Shown: piece after piece, positions 42,430 through 50,485 of the stretch
How positions within the stretch are numbered: position 1 is the stretch's first letter
How the letters are laid out: each line of letters opens with the position of its first letter
Assembly: GCA_003510135.1 (NCBI GenBank)
Contig: DOKY01000001.1
Coordinates: 1 to 51,833, forward strand
Source of the DNA: Pseudothermotoga sp.
GTDB lineage: Bacteria; Thermotogota; Thermotogae; Thermotogales; DSM-5069
DNA length: 51,833 bases
Direction: 5' to 3'
Program-made: the position numbers and the translations under genes
Notes under the pieces: generated by a model
Databases searched by the model: none
What the model was told of the DNA's origin: nothing
Seen by the model: the letters and a program-made list of their open reading frames with translations, nothing else

Positions 42430-43392
42430 GTGAGGAAACTTTTCGTTCTCTCACTCGCTTTGATTGTTACGGCTGTGTTCGGGTTTCAAATCGTCTTGAA
42501 GGCCACAACACCGTTCCAGGAAGGTCACATCCTCGCAGAGGCCATGAAGCAGTTCAAAGAGAAGATCGAAGCTGCGACAAACAAAACGATAGTGGTGGAG
42601 CTTCAGATCGGTGTGGTGTCGGAGGAAGAAGCGAACAACCAGTGCGCCAAAGGGATAGTCGATTTGCAGTTCACCGGTGGCCGACCTGTGGAGGTGTTTG
42701 CACCCGAATACTTCTTCGTGAACGCACCGTTTGTCATCAAAGACTACGAGCACTTCTTGAGGGTCTGGAACGGACCAATCGGTGAGAGGGCCAAAGCACT
42801 CATCGCTGAGAAAGGCAATATGGTCTGCCTCGGTACAGTCTATCGTGGCTACAGACAGATGACCGCGAACAAACCCATCTACGGTCCTTCGGACATCAAA
42901 GACTTGAAGTTGAGACTACCCGTCGTACCCACGTGGGTCAAGATCTGGGAAGCGATCGGTGCAAAAGCTGTGCCGGTGCCATTGACAGAACTGTACCAAG
43001 CTTTGAAAGAAGGTAGGGCCGAAGCTTCCGAAGGTGACGTGACTCAGATATCTTCCTTCAAGCTTTACGAAGTACAGACTTATCTCATCATTACGAACCA
43101 TCAGTGTGGTGTCGGCTGGATCACTATGAACAAAACTGCCTACGAAAGACTGACCCCTGAAGAAAGACAGCTCGTTCACAAGATCATGGACGAAGTGTGC
43201 ACTTGGGCCACGGAGAAACTCAGAGCGAGCGAGGGAGACATCATCAAATTTCTTCAGGACAAGGGCATGAAAGTGATCAAACTCGATGAAGCAGCCCTGA
43301 GAGCGATCAGGGAGCTCGCGGCACCAGCAGTTGAAGAACTCTTCAAGACCACCTGGCCTGTCACGACGTGGGCAGAAGTTCTGGCTCAGTGA
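42430..43392 (+). CDS. TRAP transporter solute-binding protein (DctP), orphan
   Basis: 320 residues from GTG 42430, 8 bases after a GGGGG run. Signal peptide (RKLFVLSLALIVTAVFG), then the DctP fold with DLKLRLPVVPTWVKIWEAIG, where the arginine usually pairs with the substrate carboxylate, and VPVPLTELYQALKEGRAEA. TRAP systems need DctQ and DctM membrane proteins; neither follows, and a terminator comes next. It may use membrane partners elsewhere or act as a sensor or scavenger for the same substrate as TctC. Confidence 0.92.
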   Translation: MRKLFVLSLALIVTAVFGFQIVLKATTPFQEGHILAEAMKQFKEKIEAATNKTIVVELQIGVVSEEEANNQCAKGIVDLQFTGGRPVEVFAPEYFFVNAPFVIKDYEHFLRVWNGPIGERAKALIAEKGNMVCLGTVYRGYRQMTANKPIYGPSDIKDLKLRLPVVPTWVKIWEAIGAKAVPVPLTELYQALKEGRAEASEGDVTQISSFKLYEVQTYLIITNHQCGVGWITMNKTAYERLTPEERQLVHKIMDEVCTWATEKLRASEGDIIKFLQDKGMKVIKLDEAALRAIRELAAPAVEELFKTTWPVTTWAEVLAQ

Positions 43393-43408
43393 ATATACCT
43401 TGAAGTTG

Positions 43409-43438
43409 AGCCCGGCCTGATCGTCGGGCTTCTTCTTT
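43409..43438 (+). terminator. rho-independent terminator after the DctP gene
   Basis: AGCCCG pairs with CGGGCT across a 10-base loop, followed by TCTTCTTT. It closes the tct/dctP operon. The 114 bases from here to the tRNA terminator hold nothing I could recognise. Confidence 0.7.
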
Positions 43439-43552
43439 GATATCCTCATAGACATGTAAGGCTAACTGAGTTTGCGAGAAATGAATCCGAAAGTTCTTCC
43501 TGCTCTCTGCGCGACCATCTGCAAGGTTCGTACGACGATGTTTGTGTTCAGC

Positions 43553-43584
43553 AAAAAATAGGGGACCCTTTCGGATGTCCCCTA
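43553..43584 (-). terminator. terminator of the tRNA-Glu gene
   Basis: On the minus strand TAGGGGAC pairs with GTCCCCTA, with an inner CC-GAAA-GG, followed by six T. It starts 19 bases after the tRNA end. Confidence 0.88.
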
Positions 43585-43602
43585 ATGCACGCTTATAAGA
43601 CC

Positions 43603-43677
43603 TGGTAGCCCCACGGGGAGTCGAACCCCGACCTTCGGACTGAGAATCCGATGGACTAGCCGTTATCCTATGGGGCC
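43603..43677 (-). tRNA. tRNA-Glu (anticodon CTC)
   Basis: 75 bases with encoded CCA. Acceptor stem GGCCCCA with TGGGGCT (one G-U), D-stem GGAT with GTCC, anticodon stem TCGGA/TCCGA around loop TTCTCAG giving anticodon CTC (codon GAG), 4-base variable region, T-stem CGGGG/CCCCG with loop TTCGACT, discriminator A. It is a single-gene transcription unit with its own promoter and terminator. Confidence 0.97.
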
Positions 43678-43686
43678 ACATTAGTT

Positions 43687-43713
43687 ATTATAGCACAAGG
43701 TACAACAAGTCAA
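43687..43713 (-). promoter_or_regulatory. promoter of tRNA-Glu
   Basis: On the minus strand TTGACT (43708-43713), 15-base spacer, extended -10 TGC-TATAAT (43687-43692), about 10 bases before the tRNA. The short spacer is offset by the perfect extended -10. Confidence 0.8.
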
Positions 43714-43901
43714 GCCATCAGTTTGTGGACCATCCCGACGAGACTCAAACTATACCTTTGTAAGATCGATACCACACTATAATTTTACCACACATAGTCG
43801 TTTCGTTGTCAACACACTTACCTCCACACGTTCTCACAGCGTCTGAAGTTCTACAATCTCTATAATCAATTTGACAGACTATTCACAGGGGGAACCTCAC
43901 C

Positions 43902-44573
43902 ATGAAAGAAGACGTGCTCCTCTTGGACTTCGAAGGGGTATATCTCTTTCAACCCAGGCTTCTTGAAAGATCGAAACACTTGGACTTGAGACATCTCAGG
44001 TCGGTCAAGTACATGTGTGACCAAACCACACTGACGCTCGTCGGAAAGCTGGTCGAACGAGCCAAGGTGGTCTTTCTGGGTGATTCCGCTTACCATCACT
44101 TCTCCTACATTTTCTTGACCCTGATCGATACACCCTTCGAGCTCGTCGTTTTCGACAACCACAGAGACGATATGAGAAAGAACTCAACGCTGCTCCCGTG
44201 TGATGGATGGATCAGAGTTGCGAAAAAGTTGAGAAACCTTGAAGCAGTGCACATCGTGAGAAGAAAGAATGACCTTCCCAAATGCTTGGAACATCCAATT
44301 TATTTGAGCATAGACAAGGATGTGCTCTCGGATCGTTTCCTCAAGCTGGGTTGGGATCAGGGTACTATGAAACCCGAAGAGCTTTTGGAGGCTGTGAAAT
44401 TGTTGTGCAAAGAATTCGAAATCGTTGGTGTGGACATCAGTGGTGAACCGAGAGATGCGCTGCAAATGAAGCGTAGCGAGGACATCAATCTGGAGTTGCT
44501 CACCATAATTTTGAAGCATAGCTATGGCGAGAGCTTGAGCCTCAAACCTTCCCTACACGATCGCCGCGTTTGA
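43902..44573 (+). CDS. short arginase-fold (ureohydrolase-like) protein
   Basis: 223 residues, well under the roughly 300 of arginase or agmatinase. The binuclear manganese ligands are recognisable: GDSAYHH (60-66, replacing G-G-D-H-S), DNHRDD (85-90, Asp85, His87, Asp89, replacing D-A-H-x-D) and SIDKDVL (136-142, Asp138 and Asp140). WDQGTMKPEELLEAVK then resembles the arginase W-x-x-G-G-L helix. It therefore probably hydrolyses a guanidino, amidino or formimino group. ATG after GGGGG. A 188-base AT-rich gap upstream has two TATAAT hexamers. Its end overlaps the convergent MFS gene by 32 bases. Confidence 0.72.
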   Translation: MKEDVLLLDFEGVYLFQPRLLERSKHLDLRHLRSVKYMCDQTTLTLVGKLVERAKVVFLGDSAYHHFSYIFLTLIDTPFELVVFDNHRDDMRKNSTLLPCDGWIRVAKKLRNLEAVHIVRRKNDLPKCLEHPIYLSIDKDVLSDRFLKLGWDQGTMKPEELLEAVKLLCKEFEIVGVDISGEPRDALQMKRSEDINLELLTIILKHSYGESLSLKPSLHDRRV

Positions 44574-45783
44574 CAAAACTCACAGTGATCGAGGAGCAGA
44601 TCACGAAAATCGCTGCGAAGTTGAACAATACTCGATATCCGAAGACGTCCATGACCAGACCCGTGAGCGGTGGCGAGATTATGTTTGCCAGCATGGAGGC
44701 AAAATAATACAGCCCGGTGTAACCACCCAGCTTTCGTTTGGGAGCCATGTCTAGCACCATTGGCAAGGAATTAACGTTCGTCAGCGCCCAACCCATTCCA
44801 CCGATTATGAACAGCACCAAAAAAGGTTTGATTATTGCCTCACCGCTGGTCAGTGAAGCAACCAGCGTTCCCACAAAGAGACAGCCGGCTGTGATGATCA
44901 GTCCCAGAACGATCGATCTCTTTCTACCGATCCTCGCACCTATATAACCTGCAGGGACTGCGAAAAGCATGAAAGCCAGCGACAGCACTCCGAGCATGCC
45001 CGTGGCAATCTGTTCAGGCAGTTTCAGATAGAACTTCGCATAACTCGTGAAGAACGTTTCCAGCGCATTGAAACCGGTGAACCAGATGAAAATAGACACG
45101 AGCATGAACAGCAAGCTCTTTTCCGGAGACAAGGCCACCTCTTTGAGGTTTTCAAGTAACTCCACATGGCTTTTTCTGAACGTCTCTTTGACCGAGAATT
45201 CGCTTTTCACACTTCCGCAAGCAGGTTCCTTCACGAACAGAATCACAAGCGTGTTTGACAGAAGCAACAAGACAGATCCCACGAAAAAGGGAAACACGGG
45301 CGATGCTTCGTACAGAAACCTTCCAGAAAGATAAGCGAGCATCGCACCGAGTCCACCCATGAAATTGATGATCCCGTTGGCCTGACTTCTGAACTGCGAA
45401 GGCGTCGTGTCGGGCATGAGGGCAATCAAAGGCGATCTGAAAAGCGCCATCGCCAGGTTCATGAAAATGATGCTGAACGTGACGGCCAGGAAGTTGTGTT
45501 TTGTCCAAAAAACTGGTATCAGAAAGAAGAACAGTGCAGCCAGCGGGGCTCCGATCAGAATGTAGGGTTTCCTTTTTCCCAGTTTCGTCACCGTCTGATC
45601 GCTCAGCGCACCGACGTAGGGTGAGAGCACCAGTGCGAAGATGTTGTCTATGGTCATGTATCCACCAACGACGAAGGATGAGAGACCAAAGGACTTGAGA
45701 AATATTGGAACGTACGCGTTGTACAGCGGCCAGACTGTGTTTATACCGAAGAAGCCAAAGCCGAGCAACCAGAGTCTCATCAT
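44542..45783 (-). CDS. SLC45-like MFS transporter
   Basis: 413 residues, twelve helices. FGFFGINTVWPLYNAYVPIF and the loop DQTVTKLGKRKPYILIG match the SLC45/sucrose-symporter-like MFS group rather than drug exporters; MALFRSPLIALMPDTTPSQF is the second conserved loop. The ATG follows the upstream gene's stop by 3 bases, so the two are co-transcribed. A sugar or glycoside is the likely cargo. Confidence 0.88.
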   Translation of the reverse strand: MMRLWLLGFGFFGINTVWPLYNAYVPIFLKSFGLSSFVVGGYMTIDNIFALVLSPYVGALSDQTVTKLGKRKPYILIGAPLAALFFFLIPVFWTKHNFLAVTFSIIFMNLAMALFRSPLIALMPDTTPSQFRSQANGIINFMGGLGAMLAYLSGRFLYEASPVFPFFVGSVLLLLSNTLVILFVKEPACGSVKSEFSVKETFRKSHVELLENLKEVALSPEKSLLFMLVSIFIWFTGFNALETFFTSYAKFYLKLPEQIATGMLGVLSLAFMLFAVPAGYIGARIGRKRSIVLGLIITAGCLFVGTLVASLTSGEAIIKPFLVLFIIGGMGWALTNVNSLPMVLDMAPKRKLGGYTGLYYFASMLANIISPPLTGLVMDVFGYRVLFNFAAIFVICSSITVSFVKRGDRVGKV

Positions 45784-45786
45784 AGC

Positions 45787-46536
45787 TCACACTATCGCTC
45801 GATCCAGATCTTCAGGGACAATGACCCTGCCATTGAGTATCTCTTCAGCTTCGCATGTGAGCTCGCACAGATGTTCTTCCAGTTCCGGTCCGAGGTGAAC
45901 CAGACACAGGTTCTTAACCCCTGCTTGCTTCGCGATCCGTGCGGCATCCTCCACACAGCTGTGACCTTCTTTTCTTCCGGTCACAGTCTCAGCACACGTC
46001 GCTTCATGTATGAGCACATCCGCATTTTTCGCCTGCTCAATCACTTCCTCACAGGGTTCCGTGTCGCTCGTGTACACGACGCACGAGCTAGAGGTTGAGA
46101 ACTTGAGGCCAAAGTTAGGAACACTGTGTTTCACGGGGAAGGTTTCGATTCTCAAAGAGCCTTCGAAGAGAGCACAGCCATCAACTCGGATGGGTACCAT
46201 TTCTAAAGGAAAGTCTTCGCGGATCAATCCGTACGTGCTCAGGATCTGCCTCATTTCGAAGAAAAAGTCTTCGTTGATGCATATTTTCAGCGGTTCTTCT
46301 TTACCGGAGAGTCTGAGCATCTCCAGCAGCGAGGGTAAGCCGTAAGAATGGTCGACGTGTCTGTGCGTGATGATTATCGTTCGAAGCCTCAGCGGCTCGT
46401 ACCCAGCCCTGACCATCTTGCCGAACGCGTTTCCCGGGCAATCGACAAGCACATCGTCGACCAAAAGACATGTGTTGTCCCTCTTGTTACTCGAAACGGC
46501 TGCGGAGGTCCCCAGAAAAACGATCCTCAAGAGCAT
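45787..46536 (-). CDS. RNase Z-like metallo-beta-lactamase-fold hydrolase
   Basis: 249 residues from ATG 46536; the open frame reaches 46581 but that would cross the promoter. RIVFLGTSAAVSSNKRDNT and ITHRHVDHSYGLPSLLEML (His58, His60, Asp62, His63) plus VYTSDTEP and VHLG give the RNase Z / arylsulfatase-like zinc site. The exosite arm of true tRNase Z is short or absent, so tRNA 3' processing is not certain. Leader is only a few bases long. Confidence 0.85.
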   Translation of the reverse strand: MLLRIVFLGTSAAVSSNKRDNTCLLVDDVLVDCPGNAFGKMVRAGYEPLRLRTIIITHRHVDHSYGLPSLLEMLRLSGKEEPLKICINEDFFFEMRQILSTYGLIREDFPLEMVPIRVDGCALFEGSLRIETFPVKHSVPNFGLKFSTSSSCVVYTSDTEPCEEVIEQAKNADVLIHEATCAETVTGRKEGHSCVEDAARIAKQAGVKNLCLVHLGPELEEHLCELTCEAEEILNGRVIVPEDLDRAIV

Positions 46537-46548
46537 CACCCGAAGTGG

Positions 46549-46577
46549 ATTATAATCCAGCAGGTTGCATAGTCGAA
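46549..46577 (-). promoter_or_regulatory. promoter of the RNase Z-like/MFS pair
   Basis: On the minus strand TTCGAC (46572-46577), 17-base spacer, TATAAT (46549-46554). Transcription would begin about six bases before ATG 46536, a near-leaderless mRNA. Confidence 0.65.
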
Positions 46578-46655
46578 CCAAGGCCCGCCGTGTTGGAACA
46601 GTTGGAATGGATATAAAATTGTGTTGGATCTCAAATTTCTTCTGGAGGTGACGGA

Positions 46656-47990
46656 ATGAGGTACGACGTCGTGGTCGTTGGAGGAGGGCCCGCTGGATTG
46701 GTCGCGGCCCTGACTATCAGGAGGTTTTACAAAGACAAGAAGGTGCTCGTGATCAAAAAGACAGAGAAGGAACTGGTCCCATGTGGCATTCCTTACGTCT
46801 TTCACACGCTTGGTGGCGTGGAAAACGACTTCATGGGAGTGGAAGAAAGATTTCAAAAGGCAGGAATCGACCTGCTGATAGATGAAGTCGTCGGCGGTGA
46901 CACAGATCAAAAGAAGATCGTCACTAAAACAGGAAAAGAGATCATTTATGAGAAACTCATTCTCGCAACCGGTTCAATCCCGGCAGTTCCCAGAATCGCT
47001 GGGATAGATCTTTCAAACGTCTTCACGATCTCTAAGGACGCAAAATATTTGAGCTCAGTGCTCGAGAAGACCAGAACTTGTAGAAACATCGCCATCATCG
47101 GTGGTGGGTTCATAGGCATCGAGGTAGCCGACGAACTGAAGCGGGTCGGAAAGAACGTAACCGTCGTAGAAATCATGGATTGTCTGCTGCCCGTGTCTTT
47201 CGATCCAGACTTTGGAGAGCTGGCACGCAAAGAGATCGAAGCAGAAAATCTGAAGGTCTACACAGGGAGGAAGGTTGTGGAAATCTACGGGTCCAAATCC
47301 GTCGAAGGTGTGAAGCTGGACAATGGAGAAAACATACCCGCAGACGCCGTCATACTGGCAACGGGTTACAAACCCAACACAGAACTAGCCCGTCAACTGG
47401 GTCTCAAGATCACAGAGTACGGTTTCATAGAAACGGACGAATACATGAGAACATCCAGGCCAGATGTCTTCGCGGCAGGTGATTGCGTACAACACAGAGA
47501 TTTTCTGACTGGCAAGCCTTCGAGGCTCATGCTGGCATCTGCCGCCGTTTTCGACGCGAGGATCGTGGCGTCCAATTTGTATGGACTGAAGGTTATCAGA
47601 ACGAACAAAGGTTCGCTGAACGCCTATTCCACTGTCATAGGACACAAAGCGTTCGGTTCCGTGGGAATAACCGAAAGAACCGCGAAGGAAGAAGGTTTCG
47701 AAGTGGTCGTTGCAAGGGCCGAAGGTATCGACAGACACCCGGGTAAGTTTGACGACACGAGTAAACTCATTGTGAAACTCATATTCTCTCAGGACAGTAG
47801 GATCCTGCTCGGGGCACAACTCTACGGTGGAAAAAGCGTTGGAGAGATCGTGAACATATTGAGCCTTGGCGTTCAGAAGGGTATAACCGCAAACGATTTG
47901 TTCACCATGCAGATTGGAACCCATCCACTGCTGACTTCTGCCCCCACATCCTATCCCCTCACGATCGCGGCGGAGCAGGTTCTGCACTGA
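46656..47990 (+). CDS. FAD-dependent pyridine-nucleotide disulfide oxidoreductase (CoA-disulfide reductase/NADH oxidase type)
   Basis: 444 residues. FAD site VVVGGGPAG; single redox cysteine Cys43 in VPCGIPY, as in NADH oxidases, NADH peroxidases and CoA-disulfide reductases; NAD site IIGGGFIGIEVADEL (about 145-160); second FAD motif VFAAGDCV; C-terminal dimerisation domain. In an anaerobe it most likely removes oxygen or peroxide, or reduces polysulfide or CoA disulfide. ATG after GGAGGTGACGG, 7 bases. Closed by a strong terminator. Confidence 0.92.
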   Translation: MRYDVVVVGGGPAGLVAALTIRRFYKDKKVLVIKKTEKELVPCGIPYVFHTLGGVENDFMGVEERFQKAGIDLLIDEVVGGDTDQKKIVTKTGKEIIYEKLILATGSIPAVPRIAGIDLSNVFTISKDAKYLSSVLEKTRTCRNIAIIGGGFIGIEVADELKRVGKNVTVVEIMDCLLPVSFDPDFGELARKEIEAENLKVYTGRKVVEIYGSKSVEGVKLDNGENIPADAVILATGYKPNTELARQLGLKITEYGFIETDEYMRTSRPDVFAAGDCVQHRDFLTGKPSRLMLASAAVFDARIVASNLYGLKVIRTNKGSLNAYSTVIGHKAFGSVGITERTAKEEGFEVVVARAEGIDRHPGKFDDTSKLIVKLIFSQDSRILLGAQLYGGKSVGEIVNILSLGVQKGITANDLFTMQIGTHPLLTSAPTSYPLTIAAEQVLH

Positions 47991-48009
47991 AAGTTTTTTC
48001 ATAAAGATG

Positions 48010-48036
48010 ACGCCCCTCCGATGGAGGGGCGTTTTG
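48010..48036 (+). terminator. rho-independent terminator
   Basis: 10-bp stem (ACGCCCCTCC with GGAGGGGCGT), 3-base loop, then TTTTG. It ends the flavin reductase transcript and insulates the TetR-controlled operon. Confidence 0.9.
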
Positions 48037-48097
48037 TGATCATCGTCCGCACCCACGTGTGAAAGAGAAGGATTTTGTCTCAAGATTTTTGAGATAC

Positions 48098-48126
48098 TTG
48101 ACCACGTGGTCAATCTGTGGTATGAT
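48098..48126 (+). promoter_or_regulatory. promoter and operator 1 of the ABC-TetR operon
   Basis: TTGACC (48098-48103), 17-base spacer, extended -10 TGG-TATGAT (48121-48126). The -35 is the left arm of the perfect 16-bp palindrome TTGACCACGTGGTCAA (48098-48113), so a bound repressor would cover it. Confidence 0.88.
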
Positions 48127-48130
48127 CCTG

Positions 48131-48146
48131 TTGACCACATGGTCAA
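48131..48146 (+). promoter_or_regulatory. operator 2 of the ABC-TetR operon
   Basis: TTGACCACATGGTCAA differs from operator 1 by one base. Its centre is 33 bp away, about three helical turns, and it lies over the expected transcription start and just before AAGGAGG. A TetR dimer on each site fits the regulator encoded at 49851. Confidence 0.88.
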
Positions 48147-48158
48147 GGAGGTGTGAAG

Positions 48159-49040
48159 ATGTCTGTCATAGAAACCAGAAACCTGTGCAAGTACTATGGG
48201 AAGCACAGGGGAATAGTTGACGTTAGTTTCTCCGTTGAGGAAGGAGAGATCTTCGGCTTCATTGGTCCGAACGGTGCAGGAAAAACCACGACAATAAGGA
48301 TTCTCCTCGGTTTGATATTCCCAACCTCTGGTACCGCAAGGATCTTTGGTAAAGACTGCACAAGAGAAGGTCATGAAATAAGAAAAGAGATCGGGTACGT
48401 TCCAGGCGAAGTGAATTATTATTCGAGCGTCACTGTTGATGAACTGCTCAACTACTCGGCGAGCTTTTACGACAGAGTTGATAAAAAATACATCAAGGAG
48501 TTGTGCGAAATTTTCGAACTCGATCCGAAAAAGAAGTTTCGAGAACTGTCTACGGGTAATAAGAAAAAGGTCGCTATAGTACAGGCCCTTCTACACAAAC
48601 CAAAGCTGCTCATATGTGATGAGCCGACCAACGGGCTCGATCCAATCATGCAGAACAGACTGTTCGAAATAATCCGAGAACTGAAAGGGCAGGGTACGAC
48701 GATCTTTTTTTCTTCACACATACTGAGTGAAGTTCAAAAGCTGTGTGATGAATTCGCGATGATCAAAGAGGGCAAAGTGGTGAAGACAGGAAAAATAGAG
48801 CAGCTGGCCGGGTTCAACTACAAATCCATCACCCTTCAATCGAGGCAGATAGACGAACTCGAAAGGACCCTGAAAATCCCACATCGAAGGATCGACGACT
48901 CAACGATCAGTTTCAAATACAGTGGAGACATTAACGAGCTTTTGAAGAAACTTTCAGAGATTCAGATCGAGAACATATGGATCGAGGATCCTTCGCTTGA
49001 GGAACTCTTTCTATCCTTTTACGAGGAGGGGGAAAGATGA
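48159..49040 (+). CDS. ABC exporter ATP-binding protein
   Basis: 293 residues from ATG 48159, 7 bases after AAGGAGG. Walker A GPNGAGKTTTIRIL, signature LSTGNKKKV, Walker B LLICDEPTNGLDP and H-loop SSHILSE. The C-terminal extension of about 80 residues is typical of DrrA/CcmA-type drug and antibiotic exporters. It pairs with the next gene (ATGA overlap) under TetR control. Confidence 0.94.
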   Translation: MSVIETRNLCKYYGKHRGIVDVSFSVEEGEIFGFIGPNGAGKTTTIRILLGLIFPTSGTARIFGKDCTREGHEIRKEIGYVPGEVNYYSSVTVDELLNYSASFYDRVDKKYIKELCEIFELDPKKKFRELSTGNKKKVAIVQALLHKPKLLICDEPTNGLDPIMQNRLFEIIRELKGQGTTIFFSSHILSEVQKLCDEFAMIKEGKVVKTGKIEQLAGFNYKSITLQSRQIDELERTLKIPHRRIDDSTISFKYSGDINELLKKLSEIQIENIWIEDPSLEELFLSFYEEGER

Positions 49041-49837
49041 ACGTCTACACGTGGGAGATGAAGAGGAACATCAAGACGACTATCGTTTGGATGGTTGCAC
49101 TCGTGCTCGTGCAGTTGATGTACATATCGGTTTATCCATCCATGGTGAAAGATACCGAGCTTTTGACAAGAATGATGAAGCTCATGCCCAAAGCTTTCCT
49201 GAGGATCTTCGGTCTGGAAGATCTCGATTTTTCCAACATTTTGAACTATCAGGCCAGCATTTCCAGCATCTACGTGACCCTGGTTGGAAGCATCTTCGCG
49301 GTTCTTCTGACCTGCAAAGTGCTCGCCAAAGAAGAGAGCGAGAAAACCGCCGAATTTCTCCTCTCAAAACCAGTCAAAAGATCTAACGTTCTTTTGCAAA
49401 AGATTTCGAGCACACTGACTTTGATCTTGACGTTCGATCTCGTAATTTGTGTATCTTCACTTTTGATGGTCGAATTCTTTAAGCAAGGTGCGGTCGATTA
49501 CACCAAGTTTTGGCTCTTATGGCTCTCACAGATTCTTCTGCATCTCACCGTCTCAAATCTGGTTTTTGCCGTCATCGTTCTTGCTAAACGTCAGGACAGC
49601 ACCACCTCATTTAGCATTGGTATGACGTTCGTTTTGTACATCCTTGCCATGGCAAGCAAACTCACGGAGAAGCTCGAGCTCTTGAAATATCTAACGCCCT
49701 TCTATTACTCCGAAGGAATCAGAATAGTGAAGTACGGGAGGATGGAACCCGTCTTCTTAGTGATATATTTCTTTCTGAACCTTGCGCTGGTTCTTTCTTC
49801 GCTTTTCTTTTACTCGAAAAAGGACATCTATTTGTGA
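49037..49837 (+). CDS. ABC-2 type exporter permease
   Basis: 266 residues with six membrane helices. TWEMKRNIKTTIVWMVALVL at the start, a large loop at about 60-90, and KEESEKTAEFLLSKPVKRSN, the conserved coupling segment of NatB/YhaP-like ABC-2 permeases. The ATG overlaps the ATPase stop. Probably exports a toxic or membrane-active compound that is also the TetR ligand. Confidence 0.9.
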   Translation: MNVYTWEMKRNIKTTIVWMVALVLVQLMYISVYPSMVKDTELLTRMMKLMPKAFLRIFGLEDLDFSNILNYQASISSIYVTLVGSIFAVLLTCKVLAKEESEKTAEFLLSKPVKRSNVLLQKISSTLTLILTFDLVICVSSLLMVEFFKQGAVDYTKFWLLWLSQILLHLTVSNLVFAVIVLAKRQDSTTSFSIGMTFVLYILAMASKLTEKLELLKYLTPFYYSEGIRIVKYGRMEPVFLVIYFFLNLALVLSSLFFYSKKDIYL

Positions 49838-49850
49838 AGAAGGTGGTGTA

Positions 49851-50483
49851 GTGCACGAAGTCGTGGAGCGAATCTTGAAGGCTTCCATAGAAGAATTCTC
49901 GGAAAAAGGTTACGCAGCCGCTTCGACAAATTCGATCGCTAAGAAAGCGAAAGTGTCGAAAGGTTTGTTGTTTCATTACTTCAAGAGCAAGGAAAATTTG
50001 TACATCGAATGCTACAAGCACGTTCTTTCCTGGTCTAAGAAAAAATTTGAAGAGTTCGCCAAACAAGTAAAAAACGAGGATTTTTTCGAATTCATCAAGA
50101 AATGGGGCTTGCAGAAGATCACTCTGGCAATCGAGAATCCCGTCTATTCGAAGTTCCTCCTCACAGTAACGAATCTTTCTCCAAAGCTGCGCGCGATCGT
50201 ACTGGGTTTGATCAGGGAAGCTCTTCTGGATTCGAGAGAGATCTTGCTTGAGAAGATCAAATCCGTGAAATTAAGACGAGGCATCAGTGAGGAAGATGCT
50301 TTAAAATTTATCACGGCAGTTTTCGATGGTGTAGCTAACAGTTATTTGGATCAGTATCGAGACAAACCCGAGGAACTTTTGAACAACCTGGAGAGAATCA
50401 TGGTCGAATCGGACAAGCTGATGGATCTGATAAAATTTGGTATCCTCGACAGAGAGCCGCAACAATTACACAGGGAGGTGTGA
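49851..50483 (+). CDS. TetR-family transcriptional regulator
   Basis: 210 residues from GTG 49851, preceded by AAGGTGG; the frame is open upstream into the permease gene but that extension is not credible. The DNA-binding part is GYAAASTNSIAKKAKVSKGL, followed by FHYFKSKENLYIECYKHVL, classic TetR helices 2-4. The C-terminal ligand domain is unlike named subfamilies. It is inside the operon whose promoter carries two palindromes, so negative autoregulation is expected. ATGA-type overlap with the next gene region. Confidence 0.92.
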   Translation: MHEVVERILKASIEEFSEKGYAAASTNSIAKKAKVSKGLLFHYFKSKENLYIECYKHVLSWSKKKFEEFAKQVKNEDFFEFIKKWGLQKITLAIENPVYSKFLLTVTNLSPKLRAIVLGLIREALLDSREILLEKIKSVKLRRGISEEDALKFITAVFDGVANSYLDQYRDKPEELLNNLERIMVESDKLMDLIKFGILDREPQQLHREV

Positions 50484-50485
50484 AA

